DNA from: Mucor racemosus
Lineage: Eukaryota; Mucoromycota; Mucoromycetes; Mucorales; Mucoraceae
Reading direction: 5' to 3'
Assembly (NCBI GenBank): GCA_027405735.1
Contig: JAPEHQ010000001.1
Span: 6,324,001 to 6,388,000 of the forward strand
Length of the DNA: 64,000 nucleotides
Shown here: positions 12,506-24,960 of the stretch, piece after piece
Numbering within the stretch: position 1 is the first letter of the stretch
Layout of the letters: each line of letters opens with the position of its first letter
Translations under genes and position numbers: made by a program
Notes under the pieces: model-generated
The model's input: the letters and a program-made list of their open reading frames with translations, nothing else
Databases searched by the model: none
Told to the model about the DNA's origin: nothing

Positions 12506-15500
12506 ATGGTTGCCATTGATAAGAAGAATAAGAAGGGGCAACAACAACCACAACAACAAAAGTTCAACAAGGACAAAAAATCCTTGAATGGCGGCGATAA
12601 AAGCAGTGACAGCAAGAGTCCTTACGAAGCTCAAAATGACAAACTTCGTGAAGCCATTATGGCATTGGGTGGAACTAAAGGCGATGTTAAATACTTAGAA
12701 AATATCGATGTTGAGGATAATGACAACTTGGTTACTGGAGATGATGTCAAGACAGAGGTAAAAACTTGGAGGATTTTTTTTTTTTTTACATGTAAATGCT
12801 TATGATTTGGAATATTAATATCTAAGAAATGTTTAGGCATCTCTTCAAAAAGAATTGATGAGTTTCATGACCAATATTGGTTTGTCTGCTGATAAATATG
12901 AAGATGATATTGAAACCGAAGATGAGGAAGAAGTCGAAGATGAGGAAGAGGAAGAGGAAGATGAGGAGGAAGATGTTGACGAGGAAGAGGAAGATGAGGA
13001 AGAAGAGGAAGATGAAGAAGAAGAGGAAGAACAAGAAGAAGTCTCTGACATGAAAATTCATCAACCTAAATTGATCCCTAGCAAGACTTTGGTAAGCTAT
13101 ATTAAACTTGAAAAGAGCTCTGATGATCTAACAAATAAAACTCCACTTTGACAGCTTGTTGAACCTACACCTTTCTGGTACAAGGTTGCGCTTCCTGAAG
13201 TATCTGTTGAAAACGTAAAGCGTTTGTCACCTGTCGAGACATCTGAGAAATATGCATTTGCCACAGAAATTTTAGGTCAAGAGAACACCAATTCCGAAAA
13301 GCATCCACTTCTTACCTCATCCAACCGTAGTTTCATGTCCAACATTATTACATCTGGTACATTGAACGATAAGGTTTCTGCATTGACCTTGATGTTCCGT
13401 GAATCACCTCTTCATGGTATTAAGACTTTAGATACTTTAATGGCTATGGGTAGAAAGAAGGGTAGAAACGAATCTGTCATGGCAATTACTAGTTTAAAGG
13501 ATTTGTTTATCGGTTCTGTTTTACCTGATCGCAAATTGATTTATTTTGCTGATAGACCTCTCGCTTCCAAAGATGTTACTCAACTTCATCTTTTATTGTG
13601 GATTTTCGAAGATCATCTTAAAAAGACTTACCTCGAATTCCTTCAATTGATTGAAGAACTCTCACGTGACACTTTGATGCATGTTCGTAACAACATGGTT
13701 ACTTGTTTGCATGATCTTTTGGCCAATAAGCCCGAACAAGAGCAGAATTTATTGAAATTGCTCGTTAACAAATTAGGTGATTCCGATAATAAGGTTGCTG
13801 CTAAAACATCTCAATTGTTGATTGAATTATTGGTAAAGCATCCCGGTATGAAGATGTTTGTTATTCGTGAATTGGAACAACTTTTACTCCGTCCCAACAC
13901 TAGCGAAAAGGCTCAATATTATTCAATCATCACCATGAATCAAACTATTTTAACATCAAAAGATACAGCTGTTGCTAACAAATTGGTTGAATTATACTTT
14001 ATTTTCTTCAGAAAGCTTTTAAAGATTGTCGAGGAGGAAGAGAAGGAGGAATTAAAGAATAAAAAGACAGCAGATGAAGAAGTTGAACCTGAAAAGAAGA
14101 GTGAAAAGAGAAAGAACAAGGAAAAGGCCAAGGAGAAGAAAGATATGGAACTTGAGGATCACCAAACCAAGATGATTGCAGCTATTTTGACAGGTGTAAA
14201 TCGTGCTTTCCACTTTGCTAATATCTCTGATGATATGTAAGTTAAAACTTGAAGATACGATGAAACTGAGATGATTTGTATATTTATTTATTGTATATAT
14301 TTTAATAGGGTCGAAAAGCATTTAGAGGTCTTATTTAGAATGACTCATGCTAGTACCTTTAATGCAGCTATTCAAGCACTTTCTCTTATCTTTACTATTT
14401 CACTTTCCAAGCAAACTGTATCAGATAGATTCTACCGTACATTATATGAATCATTATTAGATCCTAGAATCAGTCATTCATCTAAACAATCCATGTATTT
14501 GAATTTATTATTCAAGGCTATTCGTGCTGATACAGATACTCGTCGTGTGAAGGCCTACGTTAAACGTATGGTACAAATTGCAGCTCGTAATCAACCAGCA
14601 TTTGTATCAGGTATCTTTTTCCTTTTGAGTCAGGTATGTAACTATTATTATTTTTATTATTGTTATCGAGCAACAAATATTGACATTTCATAACAGTTAA
14701 TGGATGCTCAGCCTGGTTTAAGAACCATGTTGACAACACCTGAAGAAGATGACGATGAAGAATATTTTGTTGATGCACCTGAAGAAGATGATGATGATGA
14801 AAAGAAGAAAAAGATTGCTGAAGAAAAAGCTAAAAGAAGCCATGCTAAATCGGAATATGATGGTAGAAAGCGTGATCCTAGATTTAGTAACGCCGAGAAG
14901 AGTTGTTTATGGGAATTGGTAATAAGAAGAAAGAAGGAAAAAAAAAGTAATTTAGACTTATTTGATTTTGTGTATTATAGATTCCTTTTAAAAATCATTA
15001 CCATCCTTCAGTTGCTAAATATACAGAACAATTGTTCGCTGGCGAGCTTATTCAAAATCAACCTGATTTACATCAATTTACATTGATGCACTTTTTAGAC
15101 AGATTTGTATATCGTAATGCCAAGAAAACTGCAACTACTAAAGGTCAATCTATTATGCAACCTCTTTCTGGAAGTAGGCGCGATGGCGGTATTATGTTTA
15201 CCAAGGGTAGTGGTATCAAGAGCGATGCCATTCCCCTCAATTCAGAAAGATTCTTGCAAAAGAAAGAAGATGATGTGGAAGCAGATGAAGTATTTTTCCA
15301 TAAATATTTCAATCAAAAGGCAGTAACTGCTACTAAAAAGTCAAAGAAAGACAAAGCAAATGCTGATGATGAAGATGGAGAAGAAGATGAAGTATGGCGT
15401 GCCATGATGTCATCTATACCCGGTGGATTAGACAATGAAGACGATGATGAGGGTTTAGACAATTCAGATGATGATGAAGAAATGAGAGCTTTATTAATGT

Positions 15501-15799
15501 CTGACGACGATGAAGCAGAAGACGGAGAAGGAGATATGGCTGAATTCGAATCGGATCAAGACGAGCCTATAGATGATGAAGACGATGAAGAAGGAGATAT
15601 TGAACTTGAATTAATGAATGCTTCTAGTATGGATGAGGAAGAAGACGAACAAGTAGAAGAGCCAATTGAAACCAATAAGCGTTCGGCATTTGATGAACCA
15701 AGTGGTTCAAAGAAGAAGAAGCAAAAGAAAGAAGCTCTTCCTACTTTTGCATCTTATGAAGATTATGCTAAATTGATTGAACAAGATTTAAGTGATTAA
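12506..15799 (+). CDS. MAK21: Ribosome biogenesis protein Mak21/Noc1 (CBF/Mak21 family)
   Basis: Nucleolar factor needed for 60S pre-ribosome assembly, working with Noc2 in the known family. Six exons: 12506-12757, 12837-13091, 13155-14236, 14309-14633, 14697-14918, 14981-15799; 984 residues, like the yeast protein. Frame is kept at each junction. A Lys/Gln-rich start is followed by a long Glu/Asp run (residues about 105-150), then the helical repeat body (WYKVALPEVSVENVKRLSP; FMSNIITSGTLNDKVSALTL; HLLLWIFEDHLKKTYLEFLQ). The CBF/Mak21 core spans exons 4-6 (SKQSMYLNLLFKAIRAD; FLLSQLMDAQPGLR; IPFKNHYHPSVAKYTEQLFA). The C-terminus is strongly acidic with a Lys-rich patch near the end. Next to the SFP1-like gene, a transcription factor family that drives ribosome biogenesis genes. 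Confidence 0.96.
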
Positions 15800-16540
15800 A
15801 TTTTATAATAAAATTGTATATATACACTCAATTTTTAATGAATTTTTAACATGCTTTTTAACAATAAAAAGAGGGGTCCAAAGAACGGAGATTTCATGTC
15901 AATTACAATATACTTAAACTTGGCCAATTAGTCGTATTACAAAATGGTTCTTGAAACGGAAGTAACGTAATACAGAGATGCTTCTAAACTAACGAACCCT
16001 TTTCTTTTTGCAATTGTTTGATTTTCCGATGTCAATTTGTTGCTATGGTTACAAAAGAGACCCGAGTTACCATTTTAAAATCCCCCCTTTTTTTTATATC
16101 ATACATAATTCCTTGAATAATAAGCATAAAAATGTGAAACGTTGTACTAATTTATTGATTACAGCATTTTCTAGTAATTGTCTATATTATTTTTGTCTTT
16201 TTGTGTAATATTTGTTTAAAACAAAAAGTCTGAAATTTGATAAAATAAAAAAAGGGGACACTGCCTTGGTTTTGTGTATTATTCGGAGATGAAATGTTTC
16301 AAACCCCGTTTGGATTTGTGTTACATATGGGCTTTGAAGTGGAAAAAGGTATAAAATATGAATCAGGAATAACCCTTTTTTCCATCTTTCTCTCTCTCTT
16401 CCTCGTACTCTTTCTCTTTCTCTTTTTTTTTTCATTTAACTGTATTTTATAATATCCACCCCCTCTTCTATTATAAAAACAAAAACAAAAAAAAAGACCC
16501 CCTTACATTTAATAAATACAGAAAAAGAAGAAAAAGAAAA
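15800..16540. promoter_or_regulatory. Intergenic region and 5' leader of the SFP1-like gene
   Basis: 741 bases without a gene. The right half contains a pyrimidine-rich tract at about 16375-16432 (CTTTCTC repeats) and a poly-A/purine leader immediately before the ATG at 16541. No defined operator was recognised. Confidence 0.35.
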
Positions 16541-17635
16541 ATGCCAATTCCAATTGAATACAATTCCATTCGTCGTATGAGTACAATTACTGTGCCCAAA
16601 CAAGATATAAACTTTGAGTGAGTTTGTAATTTTATTTGACTTTATGTACATTATTTTAATCTTTTTTTTTTATTTAGCGCTTATGATTTCCAAATGTGTC
16701 AACCACAAGATGATATTAAAGGAGCATTTGAATCGCGCGAATTGGAGGCTACATTCTGTCGTGATTTTGCTTGCTGTGGTTTGATTCTTGATGATCTTCA
16801 TGATTTATTGCAACATTATGAAGAATGTCATGTTAGACTTGAAGAAGATGAAGAAAGCAGTTTCTATGACGAAACAGAAGCCTCATGTTCAGGTAGTTGG
16901 TCCAATCTATCATCTCCTACAATTGAGCAACAAGAAGTTGAAAATGATCAAATGGTTACACTTAAAAAAAGAGCTGCTGCCTATCTTTCTGATTTATACA
17001 ATTCTACCTCTTCTGCTTCTTCATCTATAGCTACACCACCAATTTCCCCAACAATTTCAACTATTGTTGATGAAGAAATTGAAGAACCAACAACACCTAC
17101 AACACTTACAGCAACAAAGAAATCAAATGGAAAAAAGAGAACATTTGGTCAAATGAATACACCGAATGCGTTTGATTTATTGACTCAATCTGCTGCTAAA
17201 AAAATTGCTCTTGCATCTGGTAGTGGTGATTTACCTACACCTTTATTAACTGATGAAGATTTTCTTGCTCAAGCTGGTGCTTTATTAGCTTCTGCCAACT
17301 CAAATGCTAATGCTGATAAACCATACAAGTGTCCTGTAGGTGGGTGTGACAAAGCATACAAAAATCCCAATGGATTAAAATACCACAATCAACATGGACA
17401 TTGTAATATGACAGCTGATGATAGTGATAATATGTCTAAACCTTATCAATGCACAATTGGCGACTGCGGCAAGAGATATAAAAATTTGAATGGTTTAAAA
17501 TACCATATTGAGCATTCTCATATGGCTGCTTTAAATCATACTTTGGCTACATTTGGCTCTACTCTATTTTCAAATGCTTTTTCCAATGAAGAATCATCCC
17601 AATCATCCCAATCATCCTCATCTTCCACTTTTTAA
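16541..17635 (+). CDS. SFP1: Sfp1-like C2H2 zinc-finger transcription factor
   Basis: Nuclear DNA-binding protein of 344 residues. Exons 16541-16617 and 16678-17635, intron 60 nt, junction reads NF-DAYDF in frame. Near the N-terminus is a degenerate finger CRDFACCGLILDDLHDLLQH followed by YEECH, the split arrangement of Sfp1/JAZF1 relatives. The middle is Ser/Thr-rich. Two clear C2H2 fingers close the protein: CPVGGCDKAYKNPNGLKYH with NQHGH, and CTIGDCGKRYKNLNGLKYH with IEHSH. A Ser tail ends it. Sfp1 in yeast promotes ribosomal protein and ribosome biogenesis genes in response to nutrients; the adjacent MAK21 fits that theme, but regulation is inference. The start has a purine-rich context (AAAAATGCC). 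Confidence 0.85.
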
Positions 17636-18575
17636 TCATCTCACATTGTATACATATCCCTTCTCAAAAACAAAAAACAAAAAAGATCCTCTTTTTCCCT
17701 TTCCTCCTCCCCTCAAAAAACCAAAAAGTTTATTATTCAAGGATCCCTTTTCCAACATTTACTAACGAAACTGAAATTTACGACTCTAATACCGAGTCTA
17801 TTCCTGTATATATTCTGTTTCTTTTCTCTCTATTCTATGGGATTTCCTTTCAAAAGTTTTTTATCAAAAGAAAAAAAAAGTTCTCTTTCTATTATTAATT
17901 CTTATTCTCAATAAAATCTATCTATTATTACTATTATTATTATCCAAAAAAAAAACAGATTGTTTCAACATGTGGGGAGGATAAATGTTGTTTATTTAAA
18001 TCGCAGTTGATTTATGTATAAAAAGTGTAACCATATAAGAATACGAGAAGGAATGTTGAATACCTTTTTTTATATATATATTTCATTTGACATGCGTATT
18101 CAATATGTGAGATCATGCAATGTAAAGCCCCCCTTTTTTTTTATCATATTACAGTTTTTATATTAAAATAAGGCCAGCTTAAATCACTATAGAAACAACA
18201 GTTCTTGAATCATTCGTCGTAACACCTCCTCTGTATTATGATTGATTTAATCGGCGTACCTACCCTATTTAGACAGGTACATTTAAATATTGATTACAAA
18301 CAAATAATACAGGAGATTTTGCCCATTTTACATTTGATAAAAGGTTATATGATATTAAGAAATATATGCTCTATTTGTAAGTATTAGTAAAACGATAATC
18401 TTTTAGTACTAATAATAATAATAAAAGGTTCACAAATGTATAAATAAAAAATATGTAGGTCACACAGTAAAGGGAACAGTTATCTAGGTATAGGCACACA
18501 AACATACATTATACACATACAAACATACATGATCTATACATAACCATATGGATGCATCATATGCTAATTCTAGAA
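17636..18575. other. Convergent intergenic region, no gene seen
   Basis: About 940 bases between the convergent SFP1-like gene and the small minus-strand gene. It contains A/T-rich 3' flank sequence and short TA and T runs; nothing coding or repeated was recognised. Confidence 0.4.
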
Positions 18576-18967
18576 CTATACAATCTTTTTAGGATTTCCA
18601 AATCCCTTATACTTGTCATTATATTCAAGGATATTATTAATGGCATTCGCTATAAAGAAACAGTTATTAAGGATATTAGAACAAAATATCTTATTTTACC
18701 TTGACATTTTTTATCTAGGACATACCAGGTATAGGATCCATCTTTATTCTTGATTCCTTTTTGGAACGATGCATATTCCTTTTCCTAGAAAGTGAGATCA
18801 CTCTTTTCGCAGGATGAAAGGGTTTCTTATTAAAAAAAAGGTTGAATCAAGTGCACTTCATTTATAAATTTAATTACTTGAGCCTTCGTTTCTAATAAAT
18901 TTAAATAGCAAATTATTGAAATTACAAATAGAAAACTCAAACCCATACCAAATCTGCCTAAAGGCAT
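18576..18967 (-). CDS. Small spliced protein with N-terminal hydrophobic segment, function unknown
   Basis: Three exons: 18878-18967, 18700-18784, 18576-18649; frame holds at both junctions and gives 82 residues. Residues 8-23 are hydrophobic (GMGLSFLFVISIICYLNL), so the protein is either secreted or anchored by one helix. The rest is hydrophilic (EKEYASFQKGIKNKDGSYTW; NNILEYNDKYKGFGNPKK), with cysteine at positions 20 and 57 only. An alternative model reads upstream sequence (AWRLLLKWDEILTQKDN frame) through a 43-nt intron into the same second part at RFGMGLS, which would lengthen the N-terminus and turn the hydrophobic segment into an internal helix. I do not recognise the family. Confidence 0.5.
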
Positions 18968-19697
18968 TGTAATTTTTAGGGATTTTCTGGATACTTGTAC
19001 TTTTTTTGATTTGATTTTGCATTAAATTGTCTTTCTGCGTTAAAATTTCATCCCACTTCAGTAACAAACGCCATGCTCGCTGCCAAGTGGTTGAAACTTC
19101 CCCAAAGTTTTAGTAACATTCTCTTCATTGAGTTTCAGTTGATAATAAATACAAAGTGCATGATTTCTACTAGTAGTAATCATGATGTTATAAAGTAAGA
19201 TCAAAGTAAAAAAAAAAGGAAAGGATAAATATTGGTCAGTCAAACAGACAAAGCTTGTGAAGTAGAAACTATTGTTGTTGTAACATGATTATTACCCGAC
19301 TAAACTCACAAAAATGTTGTCTGTTCCTATTGCATATAATATAGTGTTGGTTTGTTTCTCACTTCCTGGAAATCTCTTGGTATTTTCTTGTTATTTATGT
19401 GTTACCATCATGGAAATCATATAGCATCATTTATATAAAAAGCTACTAAAATAAATTGCTCGTTTCACATTGTATATCTTATTGTTGTCAACCATGATAT
19501 ACATGTAAAGCGTAATGCTTTTTGAATGCAGAATAAATTTGTATCAATATATAAAAATGTTAGTAAAAAAAAAAAGATATAAATAAATACTTCAAGTCTA
19601 GTTTTTCGATTATCATTATTTAACCATATAAAAAAAATTGTTTAACAATTTATGAAAAAAAAAAAAGATTATTTTATTATATATTATATATTATATA
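18968..19697. other. Intergenic region with possible upstream exon of the small gene
   Basis: About 730 bases. The minus strand of 18968-19080 is open and could hold an upstream exon of the small protein; the remainder is AT-rich with poly-A runs and a TATATTA repeat near 19676-19700 at the 3' end of the SH3 gene. Nothing else supportable. Confidence 0.3.
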
Positions 19698-21187
19698 TTA
19701 TTGAGCAATGTACATGGAACTAACTCTTTTAACTCTATCTACTTCACTACTGGGTGTAGGTTCTGAAGCAGGGAAATCAATACAATGCTTGGGGAATACA
19801 CCCTTTGCATTTCCTCTGCTTAAATTAATACCTTGGCACCATCCATCATCATATTCTACCAAGACTTCGACTTGATCTCCGGTTTGAATATCAATTTCGT
19901 CACTTAAAGTGGGTGTATAAGTTGCTGCAACATAAAACACACCAACTGAGCCAGCTTGAGTTGGTTGAAGTAAAGGTTGTTGTTGTTGTTGTTGTTGTTG
20001 TGGTGGTTGTGGTTGTGGAACATTAGAAGCAACGGCGCCAACAGCTGTTGCACCAACAGCAGCAGTAGTTACAGCAGCAGCAGTAGCAGTAACAGGAACA
20101 TTTGCATTATTATTACTATTATCATTCATTGGAACATGAGTTTCAGGCTGTTCTTGTTGATAGATTGTATTTGGTTGATATTGCTGATTTTGTTGAGGTT
20201 GATTTTGTTGATTTTGTTGAGATTGATATTGGTATGATTGTTGCTCTTGCTGCTGTTGAGATGCAATAGCAGGCATCATAGAACCAGCTATAATATGATT
20301 ATTAGCATCATGGAATTGTGTAGCATTACTATTATTGTTATTATAATAAGGAGAAGAAGCTGATGTAGCCGATGTAGGTGATGTAACAGCAATACCAGGT
20401 TGGACTGTACCATATTGGTGTTGATAAGGTGTAGTGTTCACTTGAAGATTATTTTGTTGCATTTGAGGTTGTTGTTGATAAGAAGGTTGAGTACTATGGA
20501 ATGCTTGATCACTACCGAACCCCATAGTAAATGGATCAGGTTTAGACATGCGAGAATTCATATTACGTTGTACGTTTTTGTTATTTTTCTTTCTACGAAG
20601 GAAAAGATAGGCAATTACACCTCCAATGATGATGATAATTGCAGCCACAATACCACCAATAGCACCTCCTGATATTCCACCACTACTATCTGCTGAAGCG
20701 GTATCTTTTTGTGTAGTAGATGTAGATGAGGCAATAGCACCAGAAGATGATGCATTAGCAGTAGGATTTACAACCACAAGAGTAGGTTGAGTACTGGTGG
20801 ATGAAACAGCAGTAGGGGTGGATGAAGATATCAAAGAAGAAGCAGAAGCAGAAGCAGATGAACTAGGGTGAACAGATGAAGATTTTGCAGCAGAAGAAGA
20901 TGCTTTAGTTGTTGTTGCAGCCTTCTTTGTTGTAGTTGTAGTAGTTGCTTTTTTAGTAGTTGAAGTTGCTTTTTTGGTTGTTGTAGAATCATCATTTGCA
21001 AATCTCTCGGTTGTAGCTAATAATAATAATAATAATATAAACAATGAAAATCTATTTTTGATTGCAAGAAAAAATAACAACAAACTTTACATTCAGCTCT
21101 TTTATTTATATCCCAATTGAATGGTGTAGCTTCTGTTGAATCAACTGCAATAAATGCAATAGTAGAAATCAATAATGGTAAACTCAT
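19698..21187 (-). CDS. Single-pass membrane protein with Ser/Thr-rich ectodomain and C-terminal SH3 domain
   Basis: Exons 21091-21187 and 19698-21016, 74-nt intron; 471 residues. The first exon encodes the signal peptide (MSLPLLISTIAFIAVDSTEA), which a start inside the intron would miss. The ectodomain (residues about 35-150) is Thr/Lys then Ser/Ala-rich, as in heavily O-glycosylated cell-wall-facing proteins. A Gly/Ile-rich helix (AIGGIVAAIIIIIGGVIAYL) is followed by the stop-transfer FLRRKKNN. The cytosolic part is rich in Gln/Asn/Pro. The end is an SH3 domain (YTPTLSDEIDIQTGDQVEVL; DDGWCQGIN; GVFPKHCIDF). The layout resembles fungal surface sensors and polarity proteins that recruit Pro-rich partners, but no particular orthologue is claimed. 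Confidence 0.82.
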
Positions 21188-21505
21188 TCTTTGTGTCTTT
21201 ATCGTTCAAGAAAGAGTGGAAAATGAAAATCTAAATAAAAATGAAGGGGATTTTTATATATTAAAAATAGCGAAAAGGAGAGTAAATGAGTGGTATTTCT
21301 CACTTAGGAGAAGATGATGAAGAAGAGGAAGAGAGGAAGAAAAAAGATAGGGAAAGAAGAGAAGCGAGAAAAGATTTACAAGACTTTTTATATTATGATA
21401 TACTATACGCCTAAAATAAATTAAATGTAACTAGCAAATAATCAATTTTGTGCTATTTTCATTTTATTCGTGTTACACTACGAATTAAACTCGTGTATCT
21501 TTATT
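21188..21505. promoter_or_regulatory. Intergenic region upstream of the SH3 gene
   Basis: 318 bases between the SH3 gene start and the end of the MerT-HMA gene, both on the minus strand. A purine-rich stretch (GAAGAGGAAGAGAGG-like) lies at about 21305-21370. It must include the SH3 gene promoter. Confidence 0.35.
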
Positions 21506-22042
21506 TTATTTTCTTATTACCCATGAATCAAGTACCTGGGCATCGTATTTACTGTCAATTGATTTTATTAGGTCAACCATCTTGTTACTTTCTGTTATTG
21601 TTGTTACTTCAATTATAGCCGTTTTGTTGGCAAAATAAATTTTTGCATTAGAAATCCAATCTACTGATGACAATGTATTTTTGATCCGATTTGCACATGC
21701 TTCACATCCTAAACCGTCTAAATGGATTCTATAATAATGGCTAATCCTTGTTGTCGCTGCTGTTGTCGCTGTTGATTGATTCATCCATTGAACTATTTCA
21801 GGGCTAATCATTAGCACAATAGAAACAATCAATGGAAGCCAAGCTTTGCGCTTATTTTTCATTGTAATCAAATTATAGCTCAATAGTAAGACCGTAAAGG
21901 TCGTTAAAATGGGCCGATATGGTGTAAACACCGCGAAACCAGCACAAGAAACAGAAAAGAGATTTAGTATTAATTGAATAACACAGCAAGAAGAGGATAA
22001 TAGAGCTGTCAAAGCGGGAAGTTGTTGTATAAACTGAGCCAT
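21506..22042 (-). CDS. MerT-like membrane protein fused to a heavy-metal-associated (HMA) domain
   Basis: Intronless, 178 residues. Three to four hydrophobic helices fill residues 8-85. Helix 1 carries a vicinal cysteine pair (SSSCCVIQLILNLFSVSCAG) and the loop after helix 2 reads FTPYRPILT; both match the layout of bacterial mercuric-ion transporter MerT (Cys-Cys in the first helix, a PYRP loop). Residues 107-175 form an HMA fold with the metal site GLGCEACANRIKNTL, as in MerP, Atx1 and copper-ATPase domains. The expected role is moving or buffering a soft metal ion (Cu, Hg, Zn or similar) at a membrane; which metal is not shown. Fused MerT-MerP proteins are known in bacteria. A T-run and purine-rich leader precede the start. 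Confidence 0.75.
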   Translation of the reverse strand: MAQFIQQLPALTALLSSSCCVIQLILNLFSVSCAGFAVFTPYRPILTTFTVLLLSYNLITMKNKRKAWLPLIVSIVLMISPEIVQWMNQSTATTAATTRISHYYRIHLDGLGCEACANRIKNTLSSVDWISNAKIYFANKTAIIEVTTITESNKMVDLIKSIDSKYDAQVLDSWVIRK

Positions 22043-23649
22043 TTTTTTTTTTTTTTGTGTAATAATAACAAAAAAAACAAAAAAAAATTTACGTATAAAA
22101 ACTTTTGTATATATATACTATTTGATATAGTCGACCTGGCTATTCATGATTGGCCCTTCAAATAAACGGTTTAGATATATAGATGAGACAAGCATAAATT
22201 GCTCGCGTTTGTGTAAAGATGAATTACCAGATTGTTCTATTTTTTTAATGCGCTACATCTTCAAGATAGAACTCGTCAGATGACCTTACACAAATCTTGC
22301 AAAGAAACCTATATATTTGTTTTGTTTTTTTATGATCGGCGACAACTATTGTTACTTACTACTATAACGTTCAAGTGTCATAGATGCGTAGACTGCAATT
22401 GAATTGTTTATTTCGTTGTTATCTTGGTCAATTGACACGTTACGTAAATATTCTTACATGTATACGATATGGCATACCAATTCATTTACTGTTTTAATTC
22501 GTTGATTGAACGAAAATAAACTTAACGTGCTAAGAAATATAAATAGATGCCTCAAACACTTTTATGTATATAGTGAGCATCTGGTGATTAAAGATGTTCA
22601 ATTTGCCATTTTATCTTTATTCAATGGTATATTTCACCGTCTTTTATAGTACGATGTGCGTACACTCTGCGGAAACGGCTAATAACCTGAATATTATTTG
22701 CATGATAAAATTGCTTCATCTGCAATCGAATTCATTATTATTTTAAAGCTTATTAAATAATGGAGAAATGATACTAATTGTTAAGGAGGAGAACATATTA
22801 ATTACGCACTTATGGCGAGGTTTATCCCCCGCGGATGAAAAATTCCTATATATATACCTTCCCAATTATTCATTTACCCAGAGCAATCAAGATTCTGCCT
22901 AGTATAGTTACCTTATTGCGAATTTCCCAGGGAAATTCACTTGCGAAAACTGGCCACTCTGAACTAGGTCTTAATTTATCAATAAAGTTTTGTTGATCAA
23001 AAATATAAATCAAAAAGATCACAGTCGACTTACAGTTGAAATGTGTTAAGCGCTTGCACCAGAATTTCTTCCTGTGGGGAAATGAGCGGTATTGTCAATA
23101 AAGTCAATTTTGTATAACTAAGCTTGCTGCTAAATTGGGGGAAAGTACCTTGAAATTGAAAAAGTTCCTGAAATAGGCCAGATAAACCTACTGCCAAAGT
23201 GGAAAGAGTATCCCTTTAGAGAAAACATCGCCCATGGCGACGATAGATGTAGTTTGAGTTGTAACAAATAAAAGCACCTTTGACTACCACACAGTAGGTT
23301 GTGAACGTTGCTCTTTGAGATTAACGTGTCAAAGATGTATCCCTATTCTCATGTGAAGTTCGAAGTTATTAGAATCGAAATTTGCTGAGATAGGGCTTCG
23401 GCTATCGATTTTTTGCGATTGTAAAAAAGTAGGTTTCAGATGACTTTTTGATAATTTTCGAATGGTTTCGTCCAATATTGAATCGAATCATGTAAAATTC
23501 TCAAATAAGATGTATCTTCACACCATTGGTCATTGATATATCTCGGAAAATAGAAATATTAATACCATAATATAAGCACGCTGGCCAAATATTGACGAAA
23601 ATTGGCCCAGATTGACGTAAAATTGATTAAAAAAGATTGAGTACTTAAA
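22043..23649. other. Intergenic region left of the repeat block
   Basis: About 1.6 kb without a supportable gene. It holds the promoter of the MerT-HMA gene at its left end and a short perfect hairpin at 22920-22938. The right end grades into repeat B sequence. Confidence 0.35.
22920..22938. repeat. Perfect short inverted repeat (hairpin)
   Basis: Two 9-base arms, GAATTTCCC and GGGAAATTC, around a single A. Could be a protein binding site or chance; no gene is close by. Confidence 0.4.
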
Positions 23650-24960
23650 TTTAAGTATTTATTTTTCTGTATTTACAGAATAGGTCCAACTCTAAGCAAT
23701 TCCACATTTTTTGTTTTAGCGAAAAATATTGATTTTTCGTCGAGATAATCAAAATAATAGTTCACATTACAGTATAAGGTCTATGATAACTGAGTTCCAA
23801 CATCGATTTGCTGCCAAAAAGACCAGAAAATAACCAAAAAAACAAGTTCACTTAACAGCTCATAAACTGCAAAGTAAGTAGACCTAGCGTATTAAATAGT
23901 TTTTGTACAGTTTTGGATTCTACATCCATCTAAATAAAAATTAGACAAACATTCCACATTAAATTGTGCGCAAAATGCAATTAAAATTTTGAAGGTTTTT
24001 TGCAGATACACATCACTTTTTATAAGCATATTTAAAATATAATAAACTGAAATGATGCGCAAAAACATTATCTATCGATCGAGCTATTGCAAAATTTTAT
24101 AGCTACATTTTACGTAGAGAAAACAAGATTTTTGTCCAATTTTTTTAAGTTTCAGAATTTGGGATGAGGGTATACAAGGGGAAAATGGACGCTAGAAATA
24201 GAGGTACCTTTTTGTACACGTTTTTGAGGATATCTCCACGAAAAATCAATATTTTAAAAAACTCTAAATTGGGTCCGAGAGAGCTTAGCGAGCTTAATGA
24301 CATAGATGTAAAAAAAAATGTTGTTCGATTTAATTAATATCTTAAAACATGCTACAGAAATGTCAAAAAAACGAAAAAAAAAATAAAGATGCTCAGAATT
24401 TTTTCATACTAAAATATGTTATAAAGCACGCTAAAACAAGTAAGTTTTATTATTAAAAAGTGTTAGTATAGCTTAATTATTTCTAGAGATATGAAGCTTC
24501 AAAGTTTTCAATCCTTTAGCAGTGAAATACGCGTAAAAAATCTGAAACATTAGCACTGAAAAATTAATATCAACTGCAAAAAGTAGGATATTTTGGGATA
24601 CTTGTTTTTGGATTAAAGGTGGACATCTCAGGTACATTGGCATATAATTTTATCTCGGTGTTATTTAGTGAAAAAAAAAAGTAGAGAAGGGATGAAGAAT
24701 GGGACCCAGTTTTCAAGAAAAAAGCAGTGAATTTTACGCGTTTTTGAGTCTTCCGTGAGATATAGAATAAATTTAGAAATAGTTGGCATATTGCAGCCAA
24801 TTCATATCTATTTTGTGTTCTCTGAGGTATATCCTAAAAAATGTTTATTATGAGTTTAGTTATAGAAAGAAGGCATACTCTGATTTTGAAAATTGAAACT
24901 ATGAAATTTTTTTTTTGAAAATTCAAATTTAATATTAAAATTCATTTTAACTTATCGAGC
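23650..24960 (+). repeat. Repeat B, copy 1 (non-coding)
   Basis: Shares ordered blocks with 33430-34640 and, inverted, with 41230-42450: TTTTTGTTTTAGCGAAAAAT near its start, the ATATCTCCACGAAAAAT block, the TTTCTAGAGATATGAAGCTT block, and ATTTTTTTGTG-like tail. This copy is the most diverged of the three. Many stops in all frames; no conserved protein. Probably a non-autonomous mobile element, class unknown. Confidence 0.65.

Noticed and set aside
12822..13064. Ser-rich and Phe/Leu-rich open frames antisense to MAK21
   Set aside because: They are shadows of the Glu/Asp-run coding sequence of MAK21.
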